NCBI GenBank assembly: GCA_937991535.1
Contig: CALKHN010000062.1
Location: 1-41,008 of the forward strand
DNA from: an uncultured Sphingobacteriales bacterium
GTDB taxonomy: Bacteria > Bacteroidota > Bacteroidia > Chitinophagales > Chitinophagaceae
Length of the DNA: 41,008 nt
Direction of reading: 5' to 3'
The position numbers and the translations under genes are program-made. The notes under the pieces are model-generated. The model did not search any database and was not told the DNA's origin. It saw only the letters and a program-made list of their open reading frames with translations. Below, piece by piece: positions 7,192 to 16,258 of this stretch (position 1 is the first letter of the stretch; each line of letters starts with the position of its first letter).

Positions 7192-8490
7192 TTAATATGT
7201 ATTAAAAGAGGTTAATTTTTCAATTGAAACTGCCATTGAATTATAACCTGCTATGGCTTCGGCTTTCTTCAATTGGTAATCCAGCAACTGGCGTTGCACC
7301 TGAATGACATTGGTTAAAGCGCCTTTGCCCGTTACAAATTCCTGCACAGTCAGGTTGTAAGTGGTAAGTGCCAGTTCTGTTTGTTTTTCATAAAGAGCAA
7401 TGGAGCGTTCGGCATCGTCCAATTGATTTTTAAAACCATATAAATCACTTTTGAGATTATTAAATGTGTTCTCTCTTTTTTCCTTATTTGACTGCTGCCA
7501 TAGTACGCTTTCATTTTGTTGTGCGTGGTATTTTTTGCGGAATAGAGGTAAAGAAACCGACACCATAGGCATGACCATATCTCTGCCGTTCATGCTCCCC
7601 ATTTTAAACATCTCTTCATTCGTTTTACCGATGAGCATATACTGAACGCCAATGCCAAGCATCGGATAGCTCATTTTTTTGTCTTTTTCGGCTTTGGCTT
7701 TATATGCCATTATTTCTTTTTCAATCATCAGTAAATCCGGATTGTTGGCATCAATTGATTTTAGGATGTCTTCAATCTGAAACAAGAAAGTTGTTTTGAA
7801 GATAGCGTTACCGATATTCACCGTTTCGTTCACATCTCTGTTTAAAAGCATATTAAATTTTGCTTTTTCCGACCTTAGTAATGCCTTTAGACTTTCTATG
7901 TTATTGTCAACTTCTGCCTGTTCCAATCGTATTCTAAGCACATCCGACATACCGGGTGAGGCGCTGCCTGATGGAGAAGAATATTTCCTTAATGCAAGTT
8001 CTTCCAGATTTTTTAAAGACTTTTTTTGCTCTAAATTATTATTAATCTGTTCGTTCAATTTTTGCATTTCATACCATTGCAGAGAAACCTGGAGTATCAG
8101 GTTGTCTATAGCTGATTTGTACTGCTGAAACTGCATTTCAGATTCATAACCTGCCTCCATGCGTGCTAACTTTCTTGCGCCAAACCAGGGAAATCTTTGC
8201 ATTACACTGAAGTTGGCAATTGAACGACCGCCAATAATATCCATTGGTTTTGGGTACAGCTCGCCTGAAAACTCGGGGTCGTTAAAAGCACCCGCTTGCG
8301 GTATTTTCTCCAAATAAGCTTCGTAAGCCGATTTTTGAGCCTTTGTTCCCGGATTATTTTGAACTGCAACTGCTATATAATAATCTAATGAATCTGTTGC
8401 CGTGCTTTGTGCCAACAATAGTGTGGGAAAAGCAATGGTTGTTAATACTAACATGATTAAACAACCGATATTTTTAATTTTATTTTCCAT
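7192..8490 (-). CDS. cusC: CusC-type outer-membrane efflux channel (TolC family)
   Basis: 432 residues with a signal peptide (1-27, ending LLLA-Q). Two long helical OEP repeats follow (about 30-220 and 225-430), giving the alpha-barrel/beta-barrel channel of the TolC family. Examples of the periodic heptad-like helices are around 128-170 and 340-425. A PWFGARKL motif near 105-112 is typical of the metal-efflux branch. The protein would form the outer-membrane exit of the CusCBA tripartite pump. It lies between cusA (12 bases upstream) and cusB (11 bases downstream). Unlike enterobacterial CusC there is no lipobox at the signal cleavage site. Confidence 0.88.
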   Translation of the reverse strand: MENKIKNIGCLIMLVLTTIAFPTLLLAQSTATDSLDYYIAVAVQNNPGTKAQKSAYEAYLEKIPQAGAFNDPEFSGELYPKPMDIIGGRSIANFSVMQRFPWFGARKLARMEAGYESEMQFQQYKSAIDNLILQVSLQWYEMQKLNEQINNNLEQKKSLKNLEELALRKYSSPSGSASPGMSDVLRIRLEQAEVDNNIESLKALLRSEKAKFNMLLNRDVNETVNIGNAIFKTTFLFQIEDILKSIDANNPDLLMIEKEIMAYKAKAEKDKKMSYPMLGIGVQYMLIGKTNEEMFKMGSMNGRDMVMPMVSVSLPLFRKKYHAQQNESVLWQQSNKEKRENTFNNLKSDLYGFKNQLDDAERSIALYEKQTELALTTYNLTVQEFVTGKGALTNVIQVQRQLLDYQLKKAEAIAGYNSMAVSIEKLTSFNTY

Positions 8491-8502
8491 TTTATTTCTT
8501 TC

Positions 8503-11500
8503 TTATTTTTCGGTTGGATGTCCTTTACGAATGGCCCACTCTCTCCACCAACATTGAAATACAGGCACCACAAACATGGTCATGGATTGTATCAACATTC
8601 CACCAAATGTGGGAATAGCCATTGGTACCATAATTTCAGCCCCCTTTCCGGTAGAAGTCAATACAGGCAATAGTGCAATCAATGCGGTGGCAGTGGTCAT
8701 TGCGGCCGGTCGTACCCGTTTTAAACCTGCATAAACAACGGCTTCCCTCACTTCTTCTTTTGTTTGAGGATTGCGGGCAATAAAGGTGTCGTGAATATAA
8801 GTACCCATAATAACCCCATCATTAGTTGCCAATCCAAACAGTGCGATAAAGCCCACCCAGACGGCAATACTCAAATTAATGTCGTGCATCTGAAACAAAT
8901 CCCGCATATTCATACCCCCAACCGAAAAGTTCATAAACCAGGGTTGACTGTATAACCACAACAAAATAAAGCCACCTGCAAATGCCACAAATACGCCTGA
9001 AAAATGAATGAAGGAAGCCGTTACGGTTTCAAACTGAAAATATAAAATCATTAAGATGGCAAGTAAGCTGATTGGAATAACAAGCATCAGCCGTTTGGTG
9101 GCATGTTCCTGTTGCTCGTAGTTACCGGCAAATTTGTAGCTCACACCTTTGGGCAATTTTAATTCACCCGAAGCTAATTTTCCTTTCAATATTTTATCTG
9201 CTTCGTGTACTACGTCCACCTCCGCTTTTCCGCTGATTTTGTCAAAAATTACATACCCGATTAAAAAGGTGTTTTCGCTTTGTATCATCTGAGCGCCTTT
9301 TGCGTATCCGATATGGGCTACTTCTCCCAAGGGTATCTGCGTTCCTGTTCCGGTAGGAATTATTATTTTTTTCAATGCCTCGGGATGGTCTCTCAGTTCA
9401 CGTGGATAGCGAAGCCTTACAGGAAAGCGTTCCCGACCTTCTACGGTGGTGGTCAATGCCATTCCGCCAACAGCCGAACTTATCACTTCCTGTAAATCTT
9501 CTACTGTGATGCCGTATCTCGCCATTTTGTTTCTATCCAAATGGATCTCCACATAAGGTGCACCGATAGCACGATCATAAAACACAGTAGAAGGGATAAC
9601 GGACGGAACTCCTTTTAGAGCCGTTTCCAATTCTTTTCCGGCAGTTGCAATAGACTCCAAATCCGGTCCTGAAATTTTTAATCCCATGGGCGCGCGCATT
9701 CCGGTAGCAAGCATGACTAACCTTGCTTCTATGGGTTGAAGTTTTGGAGCAGAAGTCATTCCCGGCAAATGCGATGCGTTGACGATTGCCTGCCATATAT
9801 CGTCAGTTTTTTTTATTTCAGGTCGCCATTGCCTGAAAAACTTACCGTTTTTATCTGTGATTAAACTGTCTTTAGGTATTTTTCTGAACCCGCTTTCAGG
9901 ATTGTGTGTTTGCCCCCCGATTAACTCATATTCTCCTTTTTTATTTACCTTAAATCGTTCCCGGTGTCCTTCTTCATTTAAAATATATTCCGGAATGTAG
10001 TTGATGGTATTTTCAAACATTTGTGTGGGAGCGGGGTCTAATGCAGAATTTACACGTCCCCATTTTCCAACCGTAAGTTCTACCTCGGGAATATTTTGAA
10101 TACGCCTGTCCAAAGTTTGAATATATTGCAGATTCTGTTGAACACCTGTATGGGGCATAGTTGTTGGCATCAGCAGAAAAGAACCTTCGTTTAAACTCGG
10201 CATAAATTCCTGTCCCATACCGGGAAACATTTTGGTTGACTTTTGCCAAAAACCGGTTTCCTTAAAACTTTTCCAGCCGACACTTTCAAAACCATTGGCG
10301 ACAAAACCAAAAGTTTTGTCGGTTCCCTGCCAGGCAAGCATACCCCAAAGCAAGGTCAGGATTGGAATGGCCATAAATTTCCATCGGTGGGTCAATGCCC
10401 ATCTCAATATCTTTTCATAATAAATAACCAATAACCAAAGGAGTCCGAGTACAAAGGCAATCGCCATAAATACAAATACAAAATTTGTAGATAATTTCGC
10501 CTGAGTGCCCAACGGCAGCCATTCTTCGGAAAGATAGAAGAGAATCACGGTAAGGGTAATAGCAATATTGACGTAATTGGCGGTGTGTTCTCCTTTCCAC
10601 CGGCTGATGAAAAGGTTATTTAACCCGATAAATGTCAAAGCTACTGCTGCAAAAACACCGCTGTATATCCACAAAGCAATACCCGATACCACTAAGATAT
10701 AATTCATTATCCTTCTTAGTTTTTTCCGTTCAATTTTTATTGAAAAAACATAGTAGGCAATCGTTGGTATCACTATCAACCCTAAAATGAATACAGATGT
10801 AATGGCAAAAGTTTTGGTAAATGCTAATGGGCGAAATAGTTTACCTTCCTGTGCTTCCATGGCAAATACGGGCAGAAAGCTGACGATGGTGGTGAGCATC
10901 GCAGTAGTGATGGCGCCCGATACTTCAGAAACGGCTTTTGAGATTAAATTTACAAATGCCTTTCCTTTGCTTTCAATACCTTGTTTCCGTTCTTCTTCCA
11001 TGTAGCGGATTATGCTTTCCACAAAGACAACCCCCACGTCAACCATCACTCCGATAGCGATGGCAATACCCGAAAGGGCTACAATATTGGCTTCTACTCC
11101 AAGATATTTCATAAATATAAAGGTTGCCAATACGCCAAGTGGCAGAATGCTGGAAATGATCAAAGAAGCTCTGAGATTAAACACCAATACGATAACCACA
11201 ATAATGGAAATCAGTATTTCGTGAGCCAATGCAGACTCCAACGTACCAATAGTTTCATGTATTAAACCGGAGCGGTCATAGAAAGGTACTACGGTAACTT
11301 TGGATATAGAACCGTCTGACAATGTTTTTTGCGGAAGTCCTGCTTCCATTTCAGTAATTTTTGCCTTTACATTGTCAATAACCTCCAGGGGATTTGAACC
11401 AAAACGGGCAACGACTACGCCACCAACAGCTTCCACACCTTCTTTATCCAATCCGCCTCTGCGCGGAGCCGGTCCCAGATTGACAAAAGCTACGTCTTTG

Positions 11501-12339
11501 ATTTTGACCGGAATATTATTCCTTACTGTTACTACGGCATTTTCCAGGTCTTCTACCGTTTTTATATAGCCTAATCCACGCACTAAATATTCAACCTTGT
11601 TGACCTCAATTGTTTCAGCACCGATGTCGAGATTACTTTTTTGGATGGCGGTCATTACATCCATTATCGTCAGGTTGTATGCACGCAGTGCATCGGGATT
11701 GATGTCCACCTGGTATTCTTTGATAAAACCACCGATAGAAGCAACTTCCGAAACTCCTTCGGCAGACGAAAGACTGTATTTGGCGTAGAAATCCTGAATA
11801 GTCCTTAGTTCATCGGGATCCCATCCTCCGGTTGGCTTGCCTGTTTCCGGGTTTCTGCCCTCTAAAGTGTACCAAAATACTTGCCCAAGTGCAGTTGCAT
11901 CAGGACCCAAGGTGGGGGTAACACCAGTTGGTAACGTTCCTGCCGGAAGGGAATTGAGTTTTTCAAGAATACGGGAGCGGCTCCAATAGAATTCTACATT
12001 TTCTTCAAAGATGATATAGATAAAGGACATCCCGAACATAGAGGTGCTCCTGATCGTTTTCACTCCGGGCATACCCAAAAGTGAAGTGGTAAGCGGGTAG
12101 GTTATTTGTTCCTGAATATCTTTTGGCGACCTACCCATCCATTCGGTGGCAACAATCTGTTGATTATCCCCAAGATTGGGAATAGCATCAACGGGAACAG
12201 GGTTATTAGGCAACAGATTTTGGTGCCAGTTAAATGGTGCAGTTACCAAACCCCATATCAGCACGGTGAGTAACAATAACAGGGTAACAACCCTGTTATT
12301 TAGAAAGTAATTAATGAATTTGTTAAGCATAACATTCAC
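8503..12339 (-). CDS. cusA: CusA-type RND permease for Cu/Ag efflux
   Basis: 1278 residues, longer than the roughly 1050 of E. coli CusA. The core order is standard: first helix, porter domains, TM2-6 (about 370-535), a second porter half (about 700-1030) and TM8-12. TM4 has GVMVDVGVVFVES (430-442), with D434 and E441 at the proton-relay positions. ARLVM (872-876) places M876 where CusA has its metal-binding M573. The extra length comes from an insertion with several predicted membrane helices after TM6 (about 543-640) and a charged stretch (about 785-845). The pump drives periplasmic or cytosolic Cu(I)/Ag(I) out through CusB and CusC, encoded next. It follows the DUF3347 lipoprotein gene by 21 bases. 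Confidence 0.93.
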   Translation of the reverse strand: MNVMLNKFINYFLNNRVVTLLLLLTVLIWGLVTAPFNWHQNLLPNNPVPVDAIPNLGDNQQIVATEWMGRSPKDIQEQITYPLTTSLLGMPGVKTIRSTSMFGMSFIYIIFEENVEFYWSRSRILEKLNSLPAGTLPTGVTPTLGPDATALGQVFWYTLEGRNPETGKPTGGWDPDELRTIQDFYAKYSLSSAEGVSEVASIGGFIKEYQVDINPDALRAYNLTIMDVMTAIQKSNLDIGAETIEVNKVEYLVRGLGYIKTVEDLENAVVTVRNNIPVKIKDVAFVNLGPAPRRGGLDKEGVEAVGGVVVARFGSNPLEVIDNVKAKITEMEAGLPQKTLSDGSISKVTVVPFYDRSGLIHETIGTLESALAHEILISIIVVIVLVFNLRASLIISSILPLGVLATFIFMKYLGVEANIVALSGIAIAIGVMVDVGVVFVESIIRYMEEERKQGIESKGKAFVNLISKAVSEVSGAITTAMLTTIVSFLPVFAMEAQEGKLFRPLAFTKTFAITSVFILGLIVIPTIAYYVFSIKIERKKLRRIMNYILVVSGIALWIYSGVFAAVALTFIGLNNLFISRWKGEHTANYVNIAITLTVILFYLSEEWLPLGTQAKLSTNFVFVFMAIAFVLGLLWLLVIYYEKILRWALTHRWKFMAIPILTLLWGMLAWQGTDKTFGFVANGFESVGWKSFKETGFWQKSTKMFPGMGQEFMPSLNEGSFLLMPTTMPHTGVQQNLQYIQTLDRRIQNIPEVELTVGKWGRVNSALDPAPTQMFENTINYIPEYILNEEGHRERFKVNKKGEYELIGGQTHNPESGFRKIPKDSLITDKNGKFFRQWRPEIKKTDDIWQAIVNASHLPGMTSAPKLQPIEARLVMLATGMRAPMGLKISGPDLESIATAGKELETALKGVPSVIPSTVFYDRAIGAPYVEIHLDRNKMARYGITVEDLQEVISSAVGGMALTTTVEGRERFPVRLRYPRELRDHPEALKKIIIPTGTGTQIPLGEVAHIGYAKGAQMIQSENTFLIGYVIFDKISGKAEVDVVHEADKILKGKLASGELKLPKGVSYKFAGNYEQQEHATKRLMLVIPISLLAILMILYFQFETVTASFIHFSGVFVAFAGGFILLWLYSQPWFMNFSVGGMNMRDLFQMHDINLSIAVWVGFIALFGLATNDGVIMGTYIHDTFIARNPQTKEEVREAVVYAGLKRVRPAAMTTATALIALLPVLTSTGKGAEIMVPMAIPTFGGMLIQSMTMFVVPVFQCWWREWAIRKGHPTEK

Positions 12340-12360
12340 ATTTATTTGATGTTGCCGGGG

Positions 12361-12936
12361 TTACGGCTTAAATTCTTTTACTACTTCCCCGCAGGTCAGC
12401 ATATCTTTACCGAAATATGGGTTTTTAACTTCTTTGCTGTCGCTTATCCAATCTGCCCCCTTTTCATTACTTGCCATCGGACAATGGATTTGATATAATT
12501 TTTGAGGGCTGCCGAAAAGAGAAATCAGATCCAGTACGTCTTTACTTAAAAACTCCAAATGCTCCCGTTGATGGTCAATTTTTCCTGCATTATCTACAAT
12601 ATGCTCGGCATTTTCCTTGGTATCATCCGTTATCTCCATATACTGTTTCATACTGCCGGCAGGAATATTATCAATATTTATATTCGCTAAACCCGCAAGA
12701 AGTTGCTTCCCTGCCTCGGATGCTCCTTTGCTGTCATCTTCCGCGAGCGCATTTTTAAGGTCAAGATAATGGGTTATAATGGGGGAGATAGAGAATTTTT
12801 TAGTCACTACTTTTTCACTAGTTCCACTGGTGTCATTACTGGTATTCAATTTATTCTTATTTGAAGAATTGTTACAGGAAACGGCTGTGGCTACTATAAG
12901 AACCAATGCTATGATTTGAATTTTAATATTTTTCAT
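12361..12936 (-). CDS. DUF3347 lipoprotein of the copper operon
   Basis: 191 residues. A lipoprotein signal ends at AVSC (lipobox, C21), followed by an Asn/Ser-rich linker and a helical DUF3347 domain (about 48-191). The conserved C-terminal half shows HCPMASNEKGADWIS (151-165), NPYFG (172-176) and MLTCGE (179-184). H151, C152, M154 and C182 are likely metal ligands. DUF3347 proteins are periplasmic companions of Cus pumps in Bacteroidetes and occur fused to CusB in some species. Their molecular role is not established; metal delivery to the pump is the usual guess. It sits 12 bases after the P-type ATPase gene and 21 before cusA. A paralogue (15087-15644) lies on the other side of the ATPase gene. 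Confidence 0.88.
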   Translation of the reverse strand: MKNIKIQIIALVLIVATAVSCNNSSNKNKLNTSNDTSGTSEKVVTKKFSISPIITHYLDLKNALAEDDSKGASEAGKQLLAGLANINIDNIPAGSMKQYMEITDDTKENAEHIVDNAGKIDHQREHLEFLSKDVLDLISLFGSPQKLYQIHCPMASNEKGADWISDSKEVKNPYFGKDMLTCGEVVKEFKP

Positions 12937-12948
12937 TTTTCTAAATTT

Positions 12949-15063
12949 TTAATGTTGTTTATTTTTATTTAATTTTAAAAGTGTGGCGTTAAATGCCACT
13001 ATAATGGTGCTTGCACTCATCAATATTGCCCCTACTGCCGGGCTTAAAACAAATTTTGGATAGAGAATACCTGCCGCCAACGGAATAGCAATAATATTGT
13101 AACCTACTGCCCAGGCAAGGTTTTGTATCATCTTGCTATACGTTTTTTTGCCAAAGTTGATTAGTAGAGAAACGTCTCTCGGATTACTGTCCACCAAAAC
13201 AATGTCGGCTGTATCAGCGGCTACATCAGTACCAGAACCTATAGCAATCCCCACATCAGCCTGAGCCAAAGCAGGAGCATCGTTTACACCATCGCCCGTC
13301 ATTGCCACGATTTCACCTTTTGCCTGAAACTCTTTTACTTTTTCCTGTTTTTCGTGAGGAAGCACGTTTGCCAAATAACCATCCATATTAAGCTGTTTTG
13401 CAACTGATGCAGCAATTTTCTCATTATCACCGGTTAGCAGGAAAGAACGGATATTCATTTCTTTCAACCTCAATACAGCATCTTTGGCTCCTTCTCTTAT
13501 GCTGTCTGCAAGAGAAATAATTCCCGCTGTTTGTCCGTCTATTAGAAGAAAATTTACCGTTTCTACATCCTGATTGATCTTTTCTGGAATAGTGGGAAGC
13601 GGGAGTTTATTTTGATTGAAATAATTGGGTCCCGCAGCAATGATTAATTTTCCGTTTACCATTCCTTTTACGCCAATTCCCTGCATATATTCAAAATCAG
13701 TTACTTTCCATAAATCCAAACTTTCACGCTGTAGCTTCTGCATAATGCCCTTCGCTATATGGTGTTCTGAATTTTGCTGTAGAGCTGCCGCATATTGAAT
13801 GATGTCGCTTTGGGAAAAACGTTCGTCAACAGAAATTACCTTTTGCACTTCGTGGGAGCCTTTGGTCAGCGTACCTGTTTTGTCAAAGATGACCGTGTTT
13901 AAATTTCGGGTTGCTTCAAATGCAGTTCGGTTCCGAATAAGCAGCCCATTTGTTGCCGATTGGGTGGTAGAAATAGCCACCACCAACGGGATAGCAACGC
14001 CCAATGCGTGAGGACAAGCAGTAACCATTACCGTTACCGTTCTTTCCAATGCAAAAGCAAGGTCTCTGCCTTCTAAAAACCAATAGAAAAACGTAAGAAT
14101 ACCGGCTCCGATAGCAATAAAAGTGAGCCACTTAGCTACCTTGTCGGCAAGGTTTTGAGTTTTTGATTTGTTTGCCTGTGCATCCTGCACCAAATTAATC
14201 ACTCTGTTTAAATAACTGTCTTTACCAATTCCGGTCGCTTTTACCGTCAAAGCACCGTCACCATTAATAGTCCCGGCTATTACTTTTTGCCCTTTTTCTT
14301 TTTTCACGGGCATACTTTCGCCTGTAAGCATACTTTCATTGACATAAGATTGTCCGTCAATAACAAGTCCGTCAGCCGGTACTTTTTCGCCCGGTTTAAT
14401 CAACACGTTTTCATTATTCTTCAATTCACCCAATGGAATGCTGACTTGTATGCCATCGCGAATAGCCGTTACATCTTTGGGCAACAAAGCCACTAATGAT
14501 TGAAGCGCTTTGTATGCAGCAGATTGCGATCGCATTTCCAGCCAATGTCCCAGCAACATAATGTCTATCAGCGTTGCCAGTTCCCAAAAGAAATCCATAC
14601 CCTGCAAGCCAAAGACAACGGCAGTAGAATAAAGATAGGCCACAGAGATGGCAATTGCCACCAAAGTCATCATTCCGATAGCTTTGGCTTTTACTTCGCC
14701 TACGATTCCTTTGAGAAAAGGCATTCCACCATAAATAAAAATAAAAGTGCCTAATCCGAACAGGACATATTTATCTCCTTTAAAGCTGAAATCGTAACCT
14801 ATCCACTGTTGTACCATTTTCGATAAAAAAAGAATAGGTATCGTTATAATCAGGCTAATCCAAAATCGCTTTAGGAAATCATTGGTATGATGGCCTTCGT
14901 GCTTGTCGTACCCACCACTTTGATGGTGATCGTGAACGCCCGTGTGATGCCGGTTCTTGCCCTTTTCCTCTCCTAAGAGAACCAGATCCATTCCGCAGAT
15001 CGGGCATTTCCCCGGTTCGTCCGTGAGCACCTGTTGGTGCATCGGACAAGTATATCTTGCCAT
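12949..15063 (-). CDS. copB: CopB-type copper/silver P1B ATPase with N-terminal metal-binding domain
   Basis: 704 residues. It begins with a heavy-metal-binding domain (YTCPMH 4-9, CPICGMDL 20-27) and a His-rich linker (39-59) instead of HMA domains. Then come the P1B helices, TGES (247-250) of the actuator domain, the membrane metal motif CPH (350-352), and the phosphorylation site DKTGTLT (D394). The hinge MTGDGVNDAPAL follows later. CPH rather than CPC marks the CopB-like P1B-3 group, which exports Cu(II) or Cu(I)/Ag(I) from the cytosol using ATP. It is flanked by two DUF3347 genes (23 and 12 bases away) in the same operon. The N-terminal domain is nearly the same as that of CusB, suggesting a shared chaperone or ligand type. 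Confidence 0.93.
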   Translation of the reverse strand: MARYTCPMHQQVLTDEPGKCPICGMDLVLLGEEKGKNRHHTGVHDHHQSGGYDKHEGHHTNDFLKRFWISLIITIPILFLSKMVQQWIGYDFSFKGDKYVLFGLGTFIFIYGGMPFLKGIVGEVKAKAIGMMTLVAIAISVAYLYSTAVVFGLQGMDFFWELATLIDIMLLGHWLEMRSQSAAYKALQSLVALLPKDVTAIRDGIQVSIPLGELKNNENVLIKPGEKVPADGLVIDGQSYVNESMLTGESMPVKKEKGQKVIAGTINGDGALTVKATGIGKDSYLNRVINLVQDAQANKSKTQNLADKVAKWLTFIAIGAGILTFFYWFLEGRDLAFALERTVTVMVTACPHALGVAIPLVVAISTTQSATNGLLIRNRTAFEATRNLNTVIFDKTGTLTKGSHEVQKVISVDERFSQSDIIQYAAALQQNSEHHIAKGIMQKLQRESLDLWKVTDFEYMQGIGVKGMVNGKLIIAAGPNYFNQNKLPLPTIPEKINQDVETVNFLLIDGQTAGIISLADSIREGAKDAVLRLKEMNIRSFLLTGDNEKIAASVAKQLNMDGYLANVLPHEKQEKVKEFQAKGEIVAMTGDGVNDAPALAQADVGIAIGSGTDVAADTADIVLVDSNPRDVSLLINFGKKTYSKMIQNLAWAVGYNIIAIPLAAGILYPKFVLSPAVGAILMSASTIIVAFNATLLKLNKNKQH

Positions 15064-15086
15064 AACAAATGTCTTTATCAGTTGAA

Positions 15087-15644
15087 TTAATTATTCAAGA
15101 TATCAACCGTGCTTCCGCAAGACATCATCTTAGAACCGTAATAGGGATTTTTGATCTGCTTTTCTTTACTGAGCCAATTTTCTTTTCTCATCGGGCAATA
15201 CTGATAATATACTGTCTCTGCATATTTCGACACTTTCATCAGTTCATACATTTTCTTAGAAAGCAATGCGAAAGATTTTCGTTGCTTCTCGATGCTTTTA
15301 GAGCCTGCAATCTCTTCTGATGCTTTTAGCAATTCCCGTTTTGCACCCATCCATATATTATGCTCTTTTGTGGAAAGTTTGTTCATGTCCACAGCATTAA
15401 TTTGACGGGAAAGAGCCGCAGCTTTTTCTGAAACGCTCTTGGCATTGGATTGTACGAGGGCATCTTTTAAAGCAAAATATTCGTCAAATACCCTTTGCAA
15501 TTCGGAGGTGTTTATTGTTTCCCCGTTCGACTGAATTTGTGAGTATTCTGTCGTGTGTCCTTTGATGTTTTTAATATGAGCAAATGTATTTTGAGTTGAT
15601 AGCAATATTATAACTGCCATCAATAATCCTGATATTGATTTCAT
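15087..15644 (-). CDS. DUF3347 secreted protein, second paralogue
   Basis: 185 residues with a cleavable signal peptide (1-22, NTFA-H) and no lipobox. The DUF3347 domain (about 46-185) carries YCPMRKENWLS (149-159), NPYYG (166-170) and MMSCGS (173-178); C150, M152 and C176 correspond to the likely ligands of the lipoprotein paralogue 2 kb downstream. Soluble secretion here versus membrane anchoring there suggests separate steps of metal handling (inference). It is the first gene of the tightly spaced set that ends with the oxidase at 3095. A 91-base gap with a hairpin separates it from the Cys/His-rich gene upstream. Confidence 0.87.
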   Translation of the reverse strand: MKSISGLLMAVIILLSTQNTFAHIKNIKGHTTEYSQIQSNGETINTSELQRVFDEYFALKDALVQSNAKSVSEKAAALSRQINAVDMNKLSTKEHNIWMGAKRELLKASEEIAGSKSIEKQRKSFALLSKKMYELMKVSKYAETVYYQYCPMRKENWLSKEKQIKNPYYGSKMMSCGSTVDILNN

Positions 15645-15683
15645 TTTGATTTTCTTTAGATTGATATAATAGATGAAGAGCCA

Positions 15684-15700
15684 AGAGCTGAATAAGCTCT
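15684..15700. promoter_or_regulatory. Hairpin in the leader before the copper operon
   Basis: AGAGCT (15684-15689) and AGCTCT (15695-15700) pair perfectly around a 5-base loop. It lies within the 91 bases between the Cys/His-rich gene stop and the start of the first DUF3347 gene. A neighbouring GTTGT/ACAAC pair occurs around 15713-15728. No T run follows, so it is not an obvious terminator. It could be a regulator-binding site or part of the leader RNA; the sequence alone does not decide. Confidence 0.35.
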
Positions 15701-15735
15701 CGACAAGGTATAGTTGTACCTACACAACCATTAAA

Positions 15736-16098
15736 TCAACCTATTTTGGGAGGCTCCCAAATGGAATGGAAATCTGAAGAAAGGAAAGCTTCGTTTCGGA
15801 AGCTAAGTTGCTTCTCAACAACCGGAAATAAAATTGAATTAGAAGAAACAACCGGAATTATGTTGCAGTAAACGCAATGGCAAAGTACCATGTTGCAATT
15901 GGAACCGCAACCATCAATATGGTGTTGACTTGAATTATGGTGACCTTCACAGCAATTATCACCAACTGAATGCGAATTTTCGTTTTCACAACACGACATT
16001 TCCGTCTCTTGCATTGATTGCCCATGGGCATAAATCAATGTTGGCATCAACAGAAAGCCGAGCAATGCAAGAGTTAATATGAAAAATCGCTGTCTCAT
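15736..16098 (-). CDS. Secreted Cys/His-rich protein, function unknown
   Basis: 120 residues if started at the ATG at 16096-16098. A longer frame begins ten codons upstream (to 16128), but that ATG overlaps the predicted -7 promoter element, so the shorter start is preferred. A signal peptide (1-24, LIYA-H) precedes a mature part with nine Cys: CC (36-37), CC (49-50), C64, C68, and CHCVYC (73-78), mixed with many His. It ends in IWEPPKIG, a layout like the HYC_CC_PP-type protein at 328-738, though I cannot show they are homologous. Metal binding in the periplasm is likely from composition alone. It is transcribed toward the copper operon, 91 bases ahead of it. Confidence 0.65.
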   Translation of the reverse strand: MRQRFFILTLALLGFLLMPTLIYAHGQSMQETEMSCCENENSHSVGDNCCEGHHNSSQHHIDGCGSNCNMVLCHCVYCNIIPVVSSNSILFPVVEKQLSFRNEAFLSSDFHSIWEPPKIG

Positions 16099-16112
16099 CC
16101 TTTTCGTGTGTA

Positions 16113-16147
16113 CAAAGATAGAAAACAAAAATCATTAAAACTTGCAA
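16113..16147 (-). promoter_or_regulatory. Predicted Bacteroidetes promoter for the Cys/His-rich gene
   Basis: On the minus strand TATCTTTG (16113-16120) is an exact TAnnTTTG -7 element. A TTGC (16144-16147) lies about 23 bases upstream as a possible -33 element, slightly long spacing. The start site would fall just before the ATG at 16098. This may be the promoter for the copper genes as a whole, since no equally good one is seen before 15644. Confidence 0.5.
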
Positions 16148-16258
16148 AAAATGCATAAATAATTAGCTGATGTGTTATCAATGAAATTGTTCAACTCTTC
16201 AGTTATTAAAAAAGCAATACTATCTGTAAGCTGTCAGACATTATTAGCATTTATTTTC

